This document shows, one piece after another, positions 63,582-64,000 of a stretch of 64,000 nt of DNA. How positions within the stretch are numbered: position 1 is the stretch's first letter; the number at the start of each line of letters is the position of its first letter. Source of the DNA: Rhodobacteraceae bacterium QY30 (GTDB taxonomy: Bacteria > Pseudomonadota > Alphaproteobacteria > Rhodobacterales > Rhodobacteraceae); assembly GCA_002356635.1 (NCBI GenBank), contig CP023454.1, forward strand, positions 620,001 through 684,000. The letters run 5' to 3'. The notes beneath the pieces are model-generated. The model was not told where the DNA came from. It searched no databases and saw nothing but the letters and a program-made list of their open reading frames with translations. The position numbers and the translations under genes are program-made.

Positions 63582-64000
63582 GTGACCGAAGGCATCGTGC
63601 ATGGCCCCGTCGGACCGGCGACACGGCACATCTGCGTGGACATGCAGCGCATGTTCGCGCAAGGGTCCTGGAAGATTCAATGGATGGCGGCGGTCCTTCC
63701 CCGGATCGCCCGCATCTGCGAACGCCACGCCCCGGCCACGATCTTTACTCGCTTCATCCCGCCCGACAGCCCGGCCGACGCGCAGGGCACCTGGCGGGAC
63801 TATTATGAACGCTGGCCCGAAAAGACCCGCGGCCGGCTGGACCCAGGCCAGTTGGAGCTGGTCGAGGTGCTTGCGGCCTTTGCCCCGCCCGCCCGGCTTT
63901 TCGACAAGGCGGTCTACTCCCCCTGGCTGGACGGCCGGCTGGACCTGTGGCTGACGACGGCGGGCGCGGATTGTGTCGTCATCACCGGCGGCGAGACGGA
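63582..64000 (+). CDS. Isochorismatase-fold cysteine hydrolase (3' end beyond window)
   Basis: The first 139 codons of a gene cut by the right edge. After a GTG start (AAGGGCGCGCC upstream) comes HICVDMQRMFA, with the family's catalytic Asp, then ATIFTRFIPPDSPAD and a Lys in FDKAVYSPW that completes the Asp-Lys pair. The sequence ends in VVITGGET, just before the expected catalytic Cys. Typical substrates are amides such as nicotinamide or ureides; this cannot be refined here. Confidence 0.82.
   Translation, partial: MTEGIVHGPVGPATRHICVDMQRMFAQGSWKIQWMAAVLPRIARICERHAPATIFTRFIPPDSPADAQGTWRDYYERWPEKTRGRLDPGQLELVEVLAAFAPPARLFDKAVYSPWLDGRLDLWLTTAGADCVVITGGET

Overview
The window is a stretch of high-GC (roughly two-thirds G+C) alphaproteobacterial chromosome. 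Gene content and order point to the family Rhodobacteraceae (Rhodobacterales). Supporting signs are the map-rsmD surroundings, the RidA/GDPD/GNAT trio, glnK-amtB, a norCBQDEF operon with an exact NNR-type box, a tandem glycine riboswitch before gcvTHP, and a rhodobacteral-style intergenic repeat after map. I cannot name the genus. No insertion sequence, prophage, integrase or CRISPR array was seen. It looks like ordinary core and niche-specific chromosome with dense coding, frequent 1-4 nt stop/start overlaps and several apparently leaderless transcripts.

Layout. 1-11.4 kb: methionine aminopeptidase, RsmD, a ferredoxin-reductase-type flavoprotein, peroxiredoxin, GST, the RidA/GDPD/GNAT trio, a type I secretion ABC/adaptor pair, and mlaA-mlaC for outer-membrane lipid asymmetry. 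11.4-22.3 kb: a class A penicillin-binding protein, PII-AmtB ammonium sensing and uptake, a MarR-controlled EmrAB-type efflux system with a clear palindromic operator, an aromatic aminotransferase with a mercaptopyruvate sulfurtransferase, SmpB and a small K+ channel. 22.3-30.6 kb: an amidohydrolase, an MJ0042-type zinc-ribbon membrane protein divergent from ftsEX-plsC, a D-amino-acid transaminase-like enzyme, and leuA preceded by a newly read 30-codon leader peptide with five consecutive Leu codons. 30.7-39.8 kb: a GSCFA/SGNH pair, a secreted protein with 18 MORN repeats, glutamine-dependent NAD synthetase, WrbA, a Tat-exported metallo-beta-lactamase-fold hydrolase, a PfkB kinase and a small zincin.

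39.8-47.9 kb: GltX, then a tandem glycine riboswitch driving gcvT-gcvH-gcvP (the glycine cleavage system), AzlCD branched-chain amino acid export, a zinc-ribbon thioredoxin and tRNA-Ala(CGC). 47.9-55.8 kb: an AidB-like acyl-CoA dehydrogenase, then the nitric oxide reductase operon norC-B-Q-D-E-F on the minus strand. A perfect TTAAC-N4-GTCAA box lies between norC and a divergent 74-residue membrane protein. 55.8-64 kb: two LysR-regulated units (a DMT exporter; a non-pyrrolysine MttB-family methyltransferase with a 2-oxoglutarate-type oxygenase), an ArsR gene overlapping two SRPBCC genes that carry three SRPBCC domains in total, a small membrane protein, and the start of an isochorismatase-fold hydrolase cut by the window end.

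The observations most worth following are the leuA leader and attenuator, the NNR-box-linked small membrane protein next to nor, the MttB-like/oxygenase pair without a visible corrinoid partner, the ArsR-SRPBCC triple, and the GSCFA/SGNH pair. All calls come from reading the sequence; no database search was run.
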